A DNA stretch of 13,959 nt from Bacteroidales bacterium (GCA_017527625.1 JAFXPV010000098.1:1-13959); one strand, 5' to 3'. Numbered from the stretch's first letter, positions 6,831 to 13,959 are shown. Made by a program: numbers and translations. The notes: generated by a model from the sequence alone, not told the origin.

Positions 6831-6867
6831 AAAAGCAATCGGCCCCTCACGTGTGTGAGAGGCCGAT
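6831..6867 (-). terminator. Rho-independent terminator of tRNA-Ala
   Basis: ATCGGCCTCTCA and TGAGGGGCCGAT (minus-strand sense, 6867-6838) form a 12-bp stem with one G-U pair and a 6-nt loop, followed by TTGCTTTT (6837-6831 and onward). It begins 5 nt after the tRNA 3' end. The 60-odd bases between it and the flavoprotein gene show no gene. Confidence 0.75.
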
Positions 6868-6872
6868 CTAAG

Positions 6873-6945
6873 TGGAGCACAGGAGAATCGAACTCCTGAC
6901 CTTTTGAATGCCATTCAAACGCTCTACCAACTGAGCTAGTACCCC
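6873..6945 (-). tRNA. tRNA-Ala (anticodon GGC)
   Basis: 73 nt folding as a full cloverleaf. The acceptor is GGGGTAC/GTGCTCC with discriminator A. The D arm is GCTC-AGTTGGTA-GAGC, the anticodon stem TTTGA/TCAAA with loop ATGGCAT giving anticodon GGC (reads GCC), the variable loop AAGGTC, and the T arm AGGAG-TTCGATT-CTCCT. The G3-U70 pair, the alanine identity element, is present and confirms Ala. CCA is not encoded (ACT follows the stem), so it must be added after transcription. Confidence 0.96.
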
Positions 6946-6954
6946 ATTGCTCCG

Positions 6955-6985
6955 CAAAGGTAGCTTTTTTTTCCGGAATCGCAAA
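6955..6985 (-). promoter_or_regulatory. Consensus Bacteroidales promoter of tRNA-Ala
   Basis: On the minus strand TTTG (6985-6982), 19 nt, then TACCTTTG (6962-6955) is a perfect -33/-7 match for the Bacteroides primary sigma factor. The tRNA 5' end is 9 nt downstream, so the primary transcript needs almost no 5' trimming. Confidence 0.8.
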
Positions 6986-7002
6986 TTAAGAGATAATTTG
7001 CT

Positions 7003-7010
7003 TAAATTTG
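7003..7010 (+). promoter_or_regulatory. Probable -7 element of the rubrerythrin gene
   Basis: TAAATTTG fits TAnnTTTG and would give a start near 7017 and a leader of about 20 nt. No good TTTG is seen 19-21 nt upstream, so the -33 is weak or absent. It diverges from the tRNA promoter only 18 nt away. Confidence 0.4.
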
Positions 7011-7037
7011 ACACCATACGAAACAATAACACACATT

Positions 7038-7577
7038 ATGGAAAACAAGTACAAGGGCACCCAGACCGAGAAAAACCTGGAAGCTGCATTCGCCGGCGAA
7101 TCGCAGGCACGCAACAAATACACTTACTTCGCTTCAGTGGCCAAGAAAGAAGGTTACGAGCAGATATCGGCTCTTTTCCTGAAGACTGCCGAGAATGAGA
7201 AAGAGCACGCCAAACTCTGGTTCAAGGAACTCAACGGCATCGGTGACACTGCTGCCAACCTTGCAGCAGCTGCCGACGGCGAGAACTACGAGTGGACTGA
7301 TATGTACGAAAGCTTCGCAAAGACTGCCGAAGAAGAAGGTTTCAAGGCTTTGGCAGCCAAGTTCCGCGGCGTGGCCGCCATCGAGAAGCAGCACGAGGAG
7401 CGCTACCGCGCCCTGCTGAAGAACGTCGAGACTGCCGCCGTATTCGAGAAGAGCGAAATCAAAGTGTGGGAATGCCGCAACTGCGGACATATCGTAGTGG
7501 GCAAGAAGGCTCCTGAGATCTGCCCTGTCTGCGCTCATCCCAAGAGTTTCTTCGAGATCCACGAGGCGAACTACTAA
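7038..7577 (+). CDS. rbr: Rubrerythrin
   Basis: 179 residues, the normal length of a classical rubrerythrin. The N-terminal four-helix ferritin-like domain carries the di-iron ligands: Glu21 ([13 protein letters not shown]), Glu54 and His57 ([11 protein letters not shown]), Glu98-region (TAEEEGF) and Glu116/His119 ([10 protein letters not shown]). The C-terminal rubredoxin-like domain holds one iron through Cys146/Cys149 (CRNCG) and Cys162/Cys165 (CPVC). It acts in the cytoplasm as an NADH-linked (via rubredoxin or flavoprotein donors) hydrogen-peroxide reductase, typical of oxidative defence in anaerobes. The ATG at 7038 gives the family start [14 protein letters not shown]; upstream in-frame codons are promoter and leader. 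A single gene ended by a strong terminator. Confidence 0.97.
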   Translation: MENKYKGTQTEKNLEAAFAGESQARNKYTYFASVAKKEGYEQISALFLKTAENEKEHAKLWFKELNGIGDTAANLAAAADGENYEWTDMYESFAKTAEEEGFKALAAKFRGVAAIEKQHEERYRALLKNVETAAVFEKSEIKVWECRNCGHIVVGKKAPEICPVCAHPKSFFEIHEANY

Positions 7578-7592
7578 CAGACATCCGCACAA

Positions 7593-7624
7593 AAAAAAAG
7601 ACGTCCTTGCGGGCGTCTTTTTTT
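7593..7624. terminator. Bidirectional rho-independent terminator between rubrerythrin and HIT genes
   Basis: AAAAAAAGACGTCC (7593-7606) pairs with GGGCGTCTTTTTTT (7611-7624) around loop TTGC, with one G-U pair. Because A- and T-runs flank both sides, it can stop the plus-strand rubrerythrin transcript and the minus-strand HIT transcript, whose stop is at 7645. Confidence 0.88.
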
Positions 7625-7644
7625 GCCTTGACCTGGCCAACCTG

Positions 7645-8070
7645 CTACAGGGCAGCCTTCAGCTTCTCTATCATATCCGCATACTCCGCGTCGCTGAGGT
7701 AGACCTTGCCGGGATTCATCTGGAAGACTCCGCCGTAGTCCGGACCGTCGACATATTTGGGGGCGAGGTGGAAGTGGAGGTGGCAGAGCTTGTCGCTGTA
7801 TGCGCCGTAATTGATCTTCTCGGGATTGAAGACTTTCTGCATCGCGCGGGTCATCCGCACCACATCTGCCATAAAAGCGTTGCGCTGCTCGTCGCTCAGC
7901 TCGTTGAGGTCGTTCACGTGGCCGTCATAAGCTACAAGGCAGCGGCCGTGGTAGGTCTGCTCCTTGAAAAGGAATGCGCGTGACACGCCCAGATGGGCGA
8001 TTTCTATCATAAGGTTGTGAAGCGTCTCGTTGTTCGTGCAATAGAGACAATCTTTCGGATCGCTGTACAT
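7645..8070 (-). CDS. HIT-family protein (nucleotide hydrolase/transferase fold)
   Basis: 141 residues from the ATG at 8070. HLHFHLAPKY (97-106) is the histidine-triad signature H-x-H-x-H-xx, with the central His as the usual nucleophile attacking nucleoside phosphoramidates, dinucleoside polyphosphates or adenylates. CLYC (8-11) near the N-terminus resembles the structural zinc site of many HIT proteins, and RAFLFKEQTYHGRCLVAYDGHVNDLNELSDEQ (31-62 region) is the typical strand pair and N-region. It acts in the cytoplasm; the substrate cannot be read from sequence. An in-frame TTG at 8103 would extend it by 11 residues, but it overlaps a promoter-like motif and a dyad, so the ATG is preferred. 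A lone gene, convergent with rubrerythrin. Confidence 0.9.
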   Translation of the reverse strand: MYSDPKDCLYCTNNETLHNLMIEIAHLGVSRAFLFKEQTYHGRCLVAYDGHVNDLNELSDEQRNAFMADVVRMTRAMQKVFNPEKINYGAYSDKLCHLHFHLAPKYVDGPDYGGVFQMNPGKVYLSDAEYADMIEKLKAAL

Positions 8071-8096
8071 ATCTGTTAATGTTATTGTTGGTAGTT

Positions 8097-8122
8097 TTGA
8101 CAAATTTAATAATTATTGTCAA
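8097..8122. promoter_or_regulatory. Perfect 7-bp dyad upstream of the HIT gene
   Basis: TTGACAA (8097-8103) and TTGTCAA (8116-8122) are exact inverted copies 12 nt apart. They overlap a minus-strand -7-like TAAATTTG (8108-8101) and lie between the divergent HIT and small membrane-protein genes, so a regulator dimer here could govern both. No candidate regulator is adjacent. Confidence 0.45.
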
Positions 8123-8151
8123 CTTTACCTCCATAAAGGAAGCCAGGCATA

Positions 8152-8397
8152 ATGTGGTACATAGTCCTCATCATAGTATGGGCGGCAGCCCTCGCCTCGC
8201 AGTGGAAACATATAGTTGAGCTGGGCAGGCTGTATTTCCGCGTCATCACCCCTCACGAAGGTAAAGGAGAGAAGGCGATGATGCTGCTCGACATCGTGCC
8301 GATGTGTCTGCTTTTCATCGCCTTCTATATCATAATCTGGCCGGTTCCGGCCGCTGCCGTCGCCCTCTTCAGAAGGCTTTCCGGCCGCTCATCATAG
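8152..8397 (+). CDS. Small two-helix membrane protein, unrecognised
   Basis: 81 residues that I do not recognise. Residues 2-16 (WYIVLIIVWAAALAS) and about 44-72 (LLDIVPMCLLFIAFYIIIW, then PVPAAAVALF) are strongly hydrophobic, separated by a basic, His-containing loop (QWKHIVELGRLYFRVITPHEGKGEKA) and ending RRLSGRSS. The layout suggests a helical hairpin in the inner membrane. AAAGGA ends 11 nt before the ATG at 8152, a possible but distant ribosome site. The stop TAG (8395-8397) directly abuts the stop of the convergent S9 peptidase gene. Coding is supported by clean hydrophobic patterning and by filling the gap between two real genes; function is unknown. Confidence 0.65.
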   Translation: MWYIVLIIVWAAALASQWKHIVELGRLYFRVITPHEGKGEKAMMLLDIVPMCLLFIAFYIIIWPVPAAAVALFRRLSGRSS

Positions 8398-10848
8398 CTC
8401 TTTCGGCGGATAGAGTTCGTCCCACCAGGTGCTGTCGTCCTTCAGGTATTTTGCGAACCAGGCAGAGATGGTGCGCAGCCACTGGCGCCTCTTCGCATAA
8501 TCCTGGATGCCGTGGTTCTCGCCGTCCACAACTACGAATGCCGTCTCGACGCCCAGCAGTTTCATTGCGGTGAACATCTGGATGCTCTCGCCGATAGGCA
8601 CGTTCGTGTCGGCCGAGCCGTGCAGGAAGAGGATGGGGTCCTTGATCTTGTCGGCCATATAGAGCGGACTGCGGTCGACATAGAGGTCTTTCCTGGTCCA
8701 GGGATAGCTGTCAGCCATACTTACCTCGCTGTAAGAGTAGCCCCAGTAGCCTTCGCCCCAGTAGCTTGTGTGGTCGCTGATGCCGGCGTGGGAGATGCCG
8801 GTCGCGAAGATGTCGGTGCTGGCCAGCAGCAGCTGGGTCATAAAGCCGCCGTATGAGGCGCTGAAGCAGCCCACCTTGCTAGCATCCACGAAAGGATGGT
8901 CGGCGCAGAAATGCTTCACTCCTTCGATGATGTCATCGACTACAACCTCGCCGGCAGTATTGACGTGCCGCGATGCGAATTCCTGGCCGAAGCCCGAAGC
9001 GCCGGAAGGGTTGACGACGTAGAACACGTAGCCCTGGCAGGAATAGAGATGGGGCGAGTATGAGCCTGCGAAATACTTAAGGCTCGGAGAGCAGCCGCCG
9101 TAGTAGTGCACGATCATCGGGTATTTCTTCGACGGGTCAAAATTGGCCGGCAGCACGTAGAAACCGTTGATGCGGTCGCCGCGGCTGCTGGTAAATTCAT
9201 ATTCTCCACCCTCTGCCACATCCACGTCGCTGAAACGCAGCTCGTGGAAATCGCAGACGAGCTTCTGCTTTCCGGTCTTCGTGTCCATCAGATATGCCTT
9301 GTCGTGGGTGTCGAGGTTGTCTCCGGAGTAAATCAGGGCAGGTGACTTCAATGCAATGTCGATATAGTCGATATGGCTGTCCTTGTTGTCCAGACGCTCG
9401 ATTTTTCCATTCTTGGGATTGAGGCGGAAGAGATTGTAGCAGTCCTTGTCTTCTGCGGAGAAATAGATTTTGCCGTCGTAGCGGCTCCACTGCATATTCT
9501 GCGGTGAAGGGTCGAAGGTCTTGGTGAGCGGCGTCACCTTGCGGCTTGCAATATCGAAAATGTAGAGCTGATAGTCATAAGCATTGGGAATCCTGCCTTC
9601 AGGAAGCACCATTCCAATCTTGTCGAAGGCCTCGGGGCTGCCGCAGAAGAGGATCTGCCTGCCGTCGGGAGAGAAAGCGGCATTTCGGATGAAGCCGTCC
9701 TTCTCGACAAGGCATTCCGTCTGCATTGTCTGCAAATCCATCAGGTAGACAGAGATGAAACTTGTCGGCCTCTTGCTGAGGTCATAGCGGCTGACCGAGA
9801 AGAGGAGATACCTGCCGTCGTCGGTGATGTCCATAGGATAGCTGTCGTGATATCCGAAAGTCAGCTGCTTCATCATACCGGTTGCAATGTCATAGCGGCT
9901 GATGTAGCTGCGGTTCCTCCAGCCGGGCTGACGGTCGTCAGGGGTGAGGATCTGGTGTACTTCGCCCTCCTTGGGGCCTTCCTGGTTCATCATATAGATC
10001 AGATAATCCTCTGTCGGAGCGATGCTGAAACTTCCGTCAGGGACGTTTCTGGCGATAACGGTCTCCTTTCTGGTGCGGGGATCGACCCGGACCAGGTCGC
10101 GGCCGGCGACAGTCCGCCTGGTGATGTAATACTCGTCGCTGACGGGCATCCAGCGGATGGCGTCCGTAGTGTGGATCAGAAGTTCCCCGCTGGCGGCGTC
10201 GAATACCTCAGTGTAAGAGGTAGCCCTTCCGTCATCGCTGATGAGCGAATGCCTTACCGTGTAGAAAAGGCCTCCGGGAGAAAGGCTGACACCGGCGCAG
10301 CCGTCGCCCTGGGTGTTGAGGTCGAGCGAATAAATCTTGCGGCCGTCCTCCCTCAGACGCAGAGACTTGCTCTGCTCCGTGGCCAGCGACACCTCGATGC
10401 CTGATTCAGCGCTGTCCTTGCCTGTCAGGTACTTGATTACTACTTCGTGCGTGCCGGGTTCGAGGTTGGCCTTGCCGCTCTCATTCTTCTTGCTGTCCAC
10501 GAAAATCCTGCAGTCCTTGATGCCCTCGACGTTGATGTCCACTTTGGCAAAGTCCATCGTCTCGACGCTGAAACTTGCGAAATGAATCTGGATATTGTCG
10601 CTTTTGGCTGGGAGAGTGCCCACCCAGACGGCATTTTTAAGGACGTCTGTTGAATAGGCGGCATCAAGCAGCGCCTTGGCATCGTTGTATGCCTTGCCCT
10701 TCACGTCGGTCGTATCGACGAAATAGGGGGTTCCCATATCAAAGGGGCCGGCATAGCGGAAATGATTGACAGCGATAGTGTCTTTCGGGGCTGCCATCGC
10801 ACAGATGCCTGCCGACAGCCCGATCAGCATAAGAAGAATGCGTTTCAT
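8392..10848 (-). CDS. S9 family prolyl oligopeptidase / dipeptidyl peptidase IV-like secreted peptidase
   Basis: 818 residues. MKRILLMLIGLSAGICAMAAP is a signal peptide, so the enzyme is exported to the periplasm or outer envelope. Residues about 25-150 are an uncharacterised N-terminal portion; about 165-540 form a beta-propeller with blade motifs such as DGSFSIAPTEDYLIYMMN, DDGRYLLFSVSRYD and AAFSPDGRQILFCGS. The C-terminal alpha/beta hydrolase domain (about 560-805) has the full triad: Ser665 in CFSASYGGF, Asp747 in HGSADTNVP and His779 in GENHGIQ. NPSGASGFGQEF (613-624) is the usual motif ahead of the nucleophile. It likely removes dipeptides or cuts oligopeptides for nutrition; Pro specificity is assumed from the family only. 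It lies 9 nt after the CNNM gene, probably the same transcript, and ends tail-to-tail with the small membrane-protein gene. Confidence 0.93.
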   Translation of the reverse strand: MKRILLMLIGLSAGICAMAAPKDTIAVNHFRYAGPFDMGTPYFVDTTDVKGKAYNDAKALLDAAYSTDVLKNAVWVGTLPAKSDNIQIHFASFSVETMDFAKVDINVEGIKDCRIFVDSKKNESGKANLEPGTHEVVIKYLTGKDSAESGIEVSLATEQSKSLRLREDGRKIYSLDLNTQGDGCAGVSLSPGGLFYTVRHSLISDDGRATSYTEVFDAASGELLIHTTDAIRWMPVSDEYYITRRTVAGRDLVRVDPRTRKETVIARNVPDGSFSIAPTEDYLIYMMNQEGPKEGEVHQILTPDDRQPGWRNRSYISRYDIATGMMKQLTFGYHDSYPMDITDDGRYLLFSVSRYDLSKRPTSFISVYLMDLQTMQTECLVEKDGFIRNAAFSPDGRQILFCGSPEAFDKIGMVLPEGRIPNAYDYQLYIFDIASRKVTPLTKTFDPSPQNMQWSRYDGKIYFSAEDKDCYNLFRLNPKNGKIERLDNKDSHIDYIDIALKSPALIYSGDNLDTHDKAYLMDTKTGKQKLVCDFHELRFSDVDVAEGGEYEFTSSRGDRINGFYVLPANFDPSKKYPMIVHYYGGCSPSLKYFAGSYSPHLYSCQGYVFYVVNPSGASGFGQEFASRHVNTAGEVVVDDIIEGVKHFCADHPFVDASKVGCFSASYGGFMTQLLLASTDIFATGISHAGISDHTSYWGEGYWGYSYSEVSMADSYPWTRKDLYVDRSPLYMADKIKDPILFLHGSADTNVPIGESIQMFTAMKLLGVETAFVVVDGENHGIQDYAKRRQWLRTISAWFAKYLKDDSTWWDELYPPKEL

Positions 10849-10857
10849 AATGTATGA

Positions 10858-11895
10858 TTATTTTTTCTTTCGATTTTTCATCCAGAGGGACTTGGCGTAC
10901 TCCTGCATATCGGAGGCTTCGTCGATTTCGTCGATGATTTCGACACCGGCGGTCGTCTCTATGATGTCTTCGAGCGTGACGATGCCCTGCAGGCAGCCAT
11001 ATTCGTCGATGATGACGCTGATGTGTTCTTTTTTCGAAACGAGTTCGCCCCAGATATCGCTTATGGGCGTCGCCTCGTTGAATGAAGAGATGTCGCGCTT
11101 TATCTCCGACAGTTTCATGTCGAACTTGTCGTTGCCCATAAGTTCCAGAGCCTCGACAAGCAGCACGTAGCCTGTGATATACTCGTCGTCGTCGCCTTTA
11201 TAGACAGGGATGCGGGAATGATGGTGGAACACCTGCTCCTTGAAGAATTCGCGGATGGTCATCTCTTCCGCTGCTATCGCCGCCACCACGCGGGGTGTCA
11301 TGATTTCCTTCGCAGTGATGTCGTCGAGGCGGATGATGTTGTGGATGATGCGTTTTTCGTCCGCCTCGAAGACTCCGTCCTCCTCGCCTTCGTCGATCAT
11401 GGCGGAAACTTCCTCACGGGAAACGGTGTAGTCGGGTTCGTCGGGGGAAATCAGGCCTGTGATCCACTCTGCGATTATCACCAGGGGATATGTGATGATG
11501 ATCAGAATCCTTATCGTGCGTGCGGTAAACCCGATAAGGCGTCTCCAGTAGTTCGAGCCGATGCTCTTGGGTATAATCTCGGCGAACACCAGGATCAGCA
11601 CAGTGACGATGGCAGAAGCGATGCCGACGGCGGCGCTGCCATACATCTTGCCGACTATCGCGCCGATGCCTGCGGCACCCATCGTGTTGGCGATAGTGTT
11701 CAGGATGAGGATCGATGACAGAGGCCTGTCGATGTCGCTCTTGTATTCCTTGAGGCGGATGGCAGGTTTATAGCCCTCATCTTCCTTCATCGCCAGATAT
11801 GAAATCTGCGCCGACAGGAGGGAGGACTCCAGAAGGGAACACAAAAAGGAGATTCCGACAGTCAGAATCGCAACTATGACGAGGGCGGTAAGCAT
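10858..11895 (-). CDS. CNNM-domain (DUF21) and CBS-pair membrane protein, hemolysin-C/CorC-like relative
   Basis: 345 residues from the ATG at 11895. Residues 1-150 hold the DUF21/CNNM membrane domain with about four helices, including SFLCSLLESSLLSAQ (16-30) and the signature FAEIIPKSIG (104-113). An acidic helical stretch (VSREEVSAMIDEGEEDGVFEADEKRII region, 158-184) follows, then two CBS motifs: EIMTPRVVAAI...HHHSRIPVYKG (197-234) and HISVIIDEYGCLQGIVTLEDIIE (291-313). The CorC_HlyC domain that ends many relatives is absent; only about 30 residues (ending KNRKKK) follow CBS2. CNNM proteins are linked to Mg2+ (in some cases Co2+ or Na+) transport, with CBS pairs sensing ATP-Mg; the 'hemolysin' label is historical. 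An in-frame TTG at 11904 overlaps a -7-like TATCTTTG, so the ATG is preferred. Followed by the S9 peptidase gene after 9 nt. Confidence 0.92.
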   Translation of the reverse strand: MLTALVIVAILTVGISFLCSLLESSLLSAQISYLAMKEDEGYKPAIRLKEYKSDIDRPLSSILILNTIANTMGAAGIGAIVGKMYGSAAVGIASAIVTVLILVFAEIIPKSIGSNYWRRLIGFTARTIRILIIITYPLVIIAEWITGLISPDEPDYTVSREEVSAMIDEGEEDGVFEADEKRIIHNIIRLDDITAKEIMTPRVVAAIAAEEMTIREFFKEQVFHHHSRIPVYKGDDDEYITGYVLLVEALELMGNDKFDMKLSEIKRDISSFNEATPISDIWGELVSKKEHISVIIDEYGCLQGIVTLEDIIETTAGVEIIDEIDEASDMQEYAKSLWMKNRKKK

Positions 11896-11901
11896 CTGCC
11901 A

Positions 11902-11909
11902 CAAAGATA
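11902..11909 (-). promoter_or_regulatory. Possible -7 element of the CNNM-S9 operon
   Basis: TATCTTTG on the minus strand matches TAnnTTTG and ends 6 nt before the ATG at 11895, just after the dnaK terminator T-tract. No clear TTTG is seen at -33. It would give a leaderless or very short-leader message. Confidence 0.4.
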
Positions 11910-11923
11910 TAAAACAAATGGCA

Positions 11924-11959
11924 ATAAAAAGAGTGCGGCCGGTTATGGTCGCACTCTTT
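11924..11959 (-). terminator. Rho-independent terminator of dnaK
   Basis: In minus-strand sense, AAAGAGTGCGACC (11959-11947) and GGCCGCACTCTTT (11940-11928) form a 13-bp stem with one G-U pair around a 6-nt loop, followed by further Ts (TTTTTATT). It lies 20 nt after the dnaK stop and separates dnaK from the CNNM-S9 unit. Confidence 0.85.
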
Positions 11960-11979
11960 AAGCACTATGAGTACAGTCT

Positions 11980-13959
11980 TTATTTAACTTCTTCGAAGTC
12001 TACGTCTTCGGCACCGCCGCCCTTGTCGCTTGAGCTGTCAGGGCCGGGGTTGCCTGCTCCGGGGTTGAAACCTGCGCCTGCTCCAGGGTTGAAGCCTGCG
12101 CCGGGATTTGCACCCTGGCCGGCCTGGGCTGCGCGGGCCATATCCTCAGAGGCTGCGTGCCAGGCGTTGTTGAGGTCTTCGCTGGCCTTGTCGAGCCTTT
12201 CGATGTTCGGAGTGCGGCCTGCGTCATATTCGTCCTTGGCTGCACGGTAGGCCTCTCTGAGGGCTGCGAGTGATGAGTCGATGACGCCTTTCTTGTCAGC
12301 GGGGATCTTGTCGCCGTAGTCCTTGAGGTTCTTCTCGCTCTGGAAGATCATTGCGTCGGCTGCATTGATCTTGTCGACCATTTCCTTCTTTGCCTTGTCG
12401 GCTGCCTCGTTGGCCTTGGCCTCGTCGCGCATACGCTTGATTTCGTCATCACTCAGACCTGATGAAGCCTCGATGCGGATCTTCTGCTCCTTGCCTGTGG
12501 CTTTATCCTTGGCAGATACGTTGAGAATACCGTTGGCGTCGATGTCGAAGGTTACCTCGATCTGAGGGATTCCACGCGGAGCCGGAGCGATGCCGTCGAG
12601 GTGGAAGTTGCCGATGGTCTTGTTGTCGCGTGCCATCGGACGTTCGCCCTGGAGCACGTGGATCTCGACTGAAGGCTGGTTGTCGCTGGCTGTCGAGAAC
12701 ACTTCGCTCTTGCGGGTAGGAATTGTGGTGTTGGAGTCGATGAGCTTGGTCATCACGCCGCCGAGAGTCTCGATACCGAGAGAAAGGGGAGTGACGTCGA
12801 GCAGAAGCACGTCTTTCACATCGCCTGCGAGCACACCGCCCTGGATGGCAGCACCTACTGCAACTACCTCATCGGGGTTGACGCCCTTGTTCGGAACTTT
12901 GCCGAAGAACTTCTCTACGATTGCCTGGATGGCAGGGATACGGGTTGAACCGCCGACGAGCAGAACTTCGTCGATCTGGCTTGCCTGCAGACCTGCGTCG
13001 GCAAGGGCCTTGCGGCAAGGCTCGATGGTGGCGTTGATCAGAGGGTCGCACAGCTGCTCGAATTTGGCGCGGGTGAGGGTCTTTACGAGGTGTTTCGGAA
13101 TACCGTCGACCGGCATAATGTACGGCAGGTTGATTTCTGCGGTGGTCTGGCTTGAAAGCTCGATCTTGGCTTTCTCGGCAGCTTCTTTCAGACGCTGGAG
13201 CGCCATCGCATCCTTGCGGAGGTCGAGGCCGCCGTTCTCTGCTGCGAATTCGTCGGCCAGCCAGTCGATGATCTTGTGGTCGAAGTCGTCACCGCCGAGG
13301 TGTGTGTCACCGTTGGTTGACTTAACCTCGAAGACACCGTCACCGAGTTCGAGGATCGAGATATCGAAGGTACCGCCGCCGAGGTCGAACACGGCGACTT
13401 TCATATCCTTGTTCTTCTTGTCAAGGCCGTATGCCAGAGCTGCGGCAGTCGGCTCGTTGATGATACGTTTAACAGTCAGACCTGCAATCTCGCCGGCCTC
13501 TTTGGTGGCCTGGCGCTGGCTGTCGCTGAAGTATGCAGGAACGGTGATGACAGCTTCGCTGACAGTTGTTCCGAGGTAATCCTCGGCAGTCTTTTTCATC
13601 TTCTGGAGAATCATTGCTGAAATCTCCTGAGGAGAATAGAGACGTCCGTCGATGTTGACGCGCGGGGTATTGTTGTCGCCACGGTCTACCTGATAGGGCA
13701 CGCGGTTGATTTCTTTCTGTACGCGGTCGTAAGTTTCACCCATAAACCTCTTGATTGAGAAGATGGTTTTCTTGGGGTTTGTGATGGCCTGACGTTTTGC
13801 CGGATCGCCGATCTTGCGCTCGCCGTTGTCAGCGAATGCCACGATTGACGGGGTGGTGCGCTTACCTTCACTGTTGATAATCACTGCAGGCTCATTGCCT
13901 TCCATAACGGCAACACAAGAGTTCGTGGTGCCAAGGTCAATTCCGATAATTTTTCCCAT
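11980..13959 (-). CDS. dnaK: Chaperone protein DnaK (Hsp70)
   Basis: 659 residues, complete; its ATG is the last three bases of the window, so its promoter lies outside. The nucleotide-binding domain (1-383) shows [14 protein letters not shown] (5-18), the phosphate loop [11 protein letters not shown] (191-201) and [12 protein letters not shown] (332-343). The interdomain linker VLLLDV (384-389) couples ATP state to the substrate-binding beta domain ([11 protein letters not shown] onward), followed by the helical lid (about 505-610). The C-terminal tail (614-659) is Gly/Pro/Asn-rich with two GFNPGAG units and an acidic end EDVDFEEVK, like the usual DnaK terminus. It folds and disaggregates cytoplasmic proteins with DnaJ and GrpE; neither gene is downstream, where a terminator follows directly. 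About 20 residues longer than E. coli DnaK. Confidence 0.99.
   Translation of the reverse strand: MGKIIGIDLGTTNSCVAVMEGNEPAVIINSEGKRTTPSIVAFADNGERKIGDPAKRQAITNPKKTIFSIKRFMGETYDRVQKEINRVPYQVDRGDNNTPRVNIDGRLYSPQEISAMILQKMKKTAEDYLGTTVSEAVITVPAYFSDSQRQATKEAGEIAGLTVKRIINEPTAAALAYGLDKKNKDMKVAVFDLGGGTFDISILELGDGVFEVKSTNGDTHLGGDDFDHKIIDWLADEFAAENGGLDLRKDAMALQRLKEAAEKAKIELSSQTTAEINLPYIMPVDGIPKHLVKTLTRAKFEQLCDPLINATIEPCRKALADAGLQASQIDEVLLVGGSTRIPAIQAIVEKFFGKVPNKGVNPDEVVAVGAAIQGGVLAGDVKDVLLLDVTPLSLGIETLGGVMTKLIDSNTTIPTRKSEVFSTASDNQPSVEIHVLQGERPMARDNKTIGNFHLDGIAPAPRGIPQIEVTFDIDANGILNVSAKDKATGKEQKIRIEASSGLSDDEIKRMRDEAKANEAADKAKKEMVDKINAADAMIFQSEKNLKDYGDKIPADKKGVIDSSLAALREAYRAAKDEYDAGRTPNIERLDKASEDLNNAWHAASEDMARAAQAGQGANPGAGFNPGAGAGFNPGAGNPGPDSSSDKGGGAEDVDFEEVK
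12052..12096 (-). repeat. GFNPGAG repeat in the DnaK tail
   Basis: Residues 622-628 and 630-636 are identical GFNPGAG units one Ala apart, preceded by a partial copy (ANPGAG, 617-622) and followed by NPG. The codons differ between copies, so it is an old or selected protein repeat and not a fresh duplication. Confidence 0.7.

Noticed and set aside
10858..11895. Hemolysin
   Set aside because: The DUF21/CBS family carries this name for historical reasons; the domains point to an ion-transport role.
12590..13579. Long open frame on the plus strand opposite dnaK
   Set aside because: Antisense shadow of a highly conserved, G+C-rich gene; the translation is Ser/Arg-rich with no domain pattern.
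1..13959. CRISPR array, insertion sequence, phage or defence genes
   Set aside because: No spaced direct repeats, transposase, integrase or terminal inverted repeats were seen on either strand.

Overview
The window reads as chromosomal DNA of an anaerobic Bacteroidota, most likely a Bacteroidales gut or gut-like bacterium. Support comes from -33 TTTG / -7 TAnnTTTG promoters (a full match with a 19-nt spacer drives the tRNA gene), near absence of Shine-Dalgarno sites, rubrerythrin, a transmembrane AraC regulator of the SusR kind, a DUF3575-type outer-membrane barrel, and an M56/TonB-type membrane protein next to a BlaI repressor. I cannot fix the genus.

Layout. (1) 3-3696, plus strand, visibly more A+T-rich than the rest: the end of an OmpA-like plus beta-barrel outer-membrane protein, a periplasmic-propeller/one-TM/AraC regulator starting on TTG 3 nt later, and a DUF1080 (3-keto-disaccharide hydrolase family) lipoprotein. 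(2) 3715-6038, minus strand: a BlaI repressor and an M56 metalloprotease overlapping by 4 nt, behind a promoter that carries a dyad. (3) 6070-6985, minus strand: a four-cysteine flavoprotein of the Isf/FMN-reductase kind and tRNA-Ala(GGC) with its own promoter and terminator. (4) 7003-8397: rubrerythrin (plus), a shared bidirectional terminator, a HIT-family protein (minus), and a small two-helix membrane protein (plus). (5) 8392-13959, minus strand: complete dnaK with terminator, then a CNNM/CBS membrane protein and an S9 dipeptidyl-peptidase-like secreted enzyme with a 9-nt gap.

The most interesting object is the M56 protein at 3715-5625. After the four-helix zinc-protease part that BlaR1 uses to relay signals, the penicillin sensor is replaced by a TonB C-terminal domain followed by two regions that look like ExbD periplasmic domains, the second being of the Bacteroidota ExbD type (TSYG..Y, RDE, DLsEkEQ signatures). 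The neighbouring BlaI has a plausible operator inside its own promoter. Together they look like a protease-repressor circuit whose sensor is built from TonB-motor parts; that function is inference. A second possible envelope-signalling unit is the barrel plus transmembrane AraC pair at the left edge. No CRISPR array, insertion sequence, phage gene or recognised defence system was seen.
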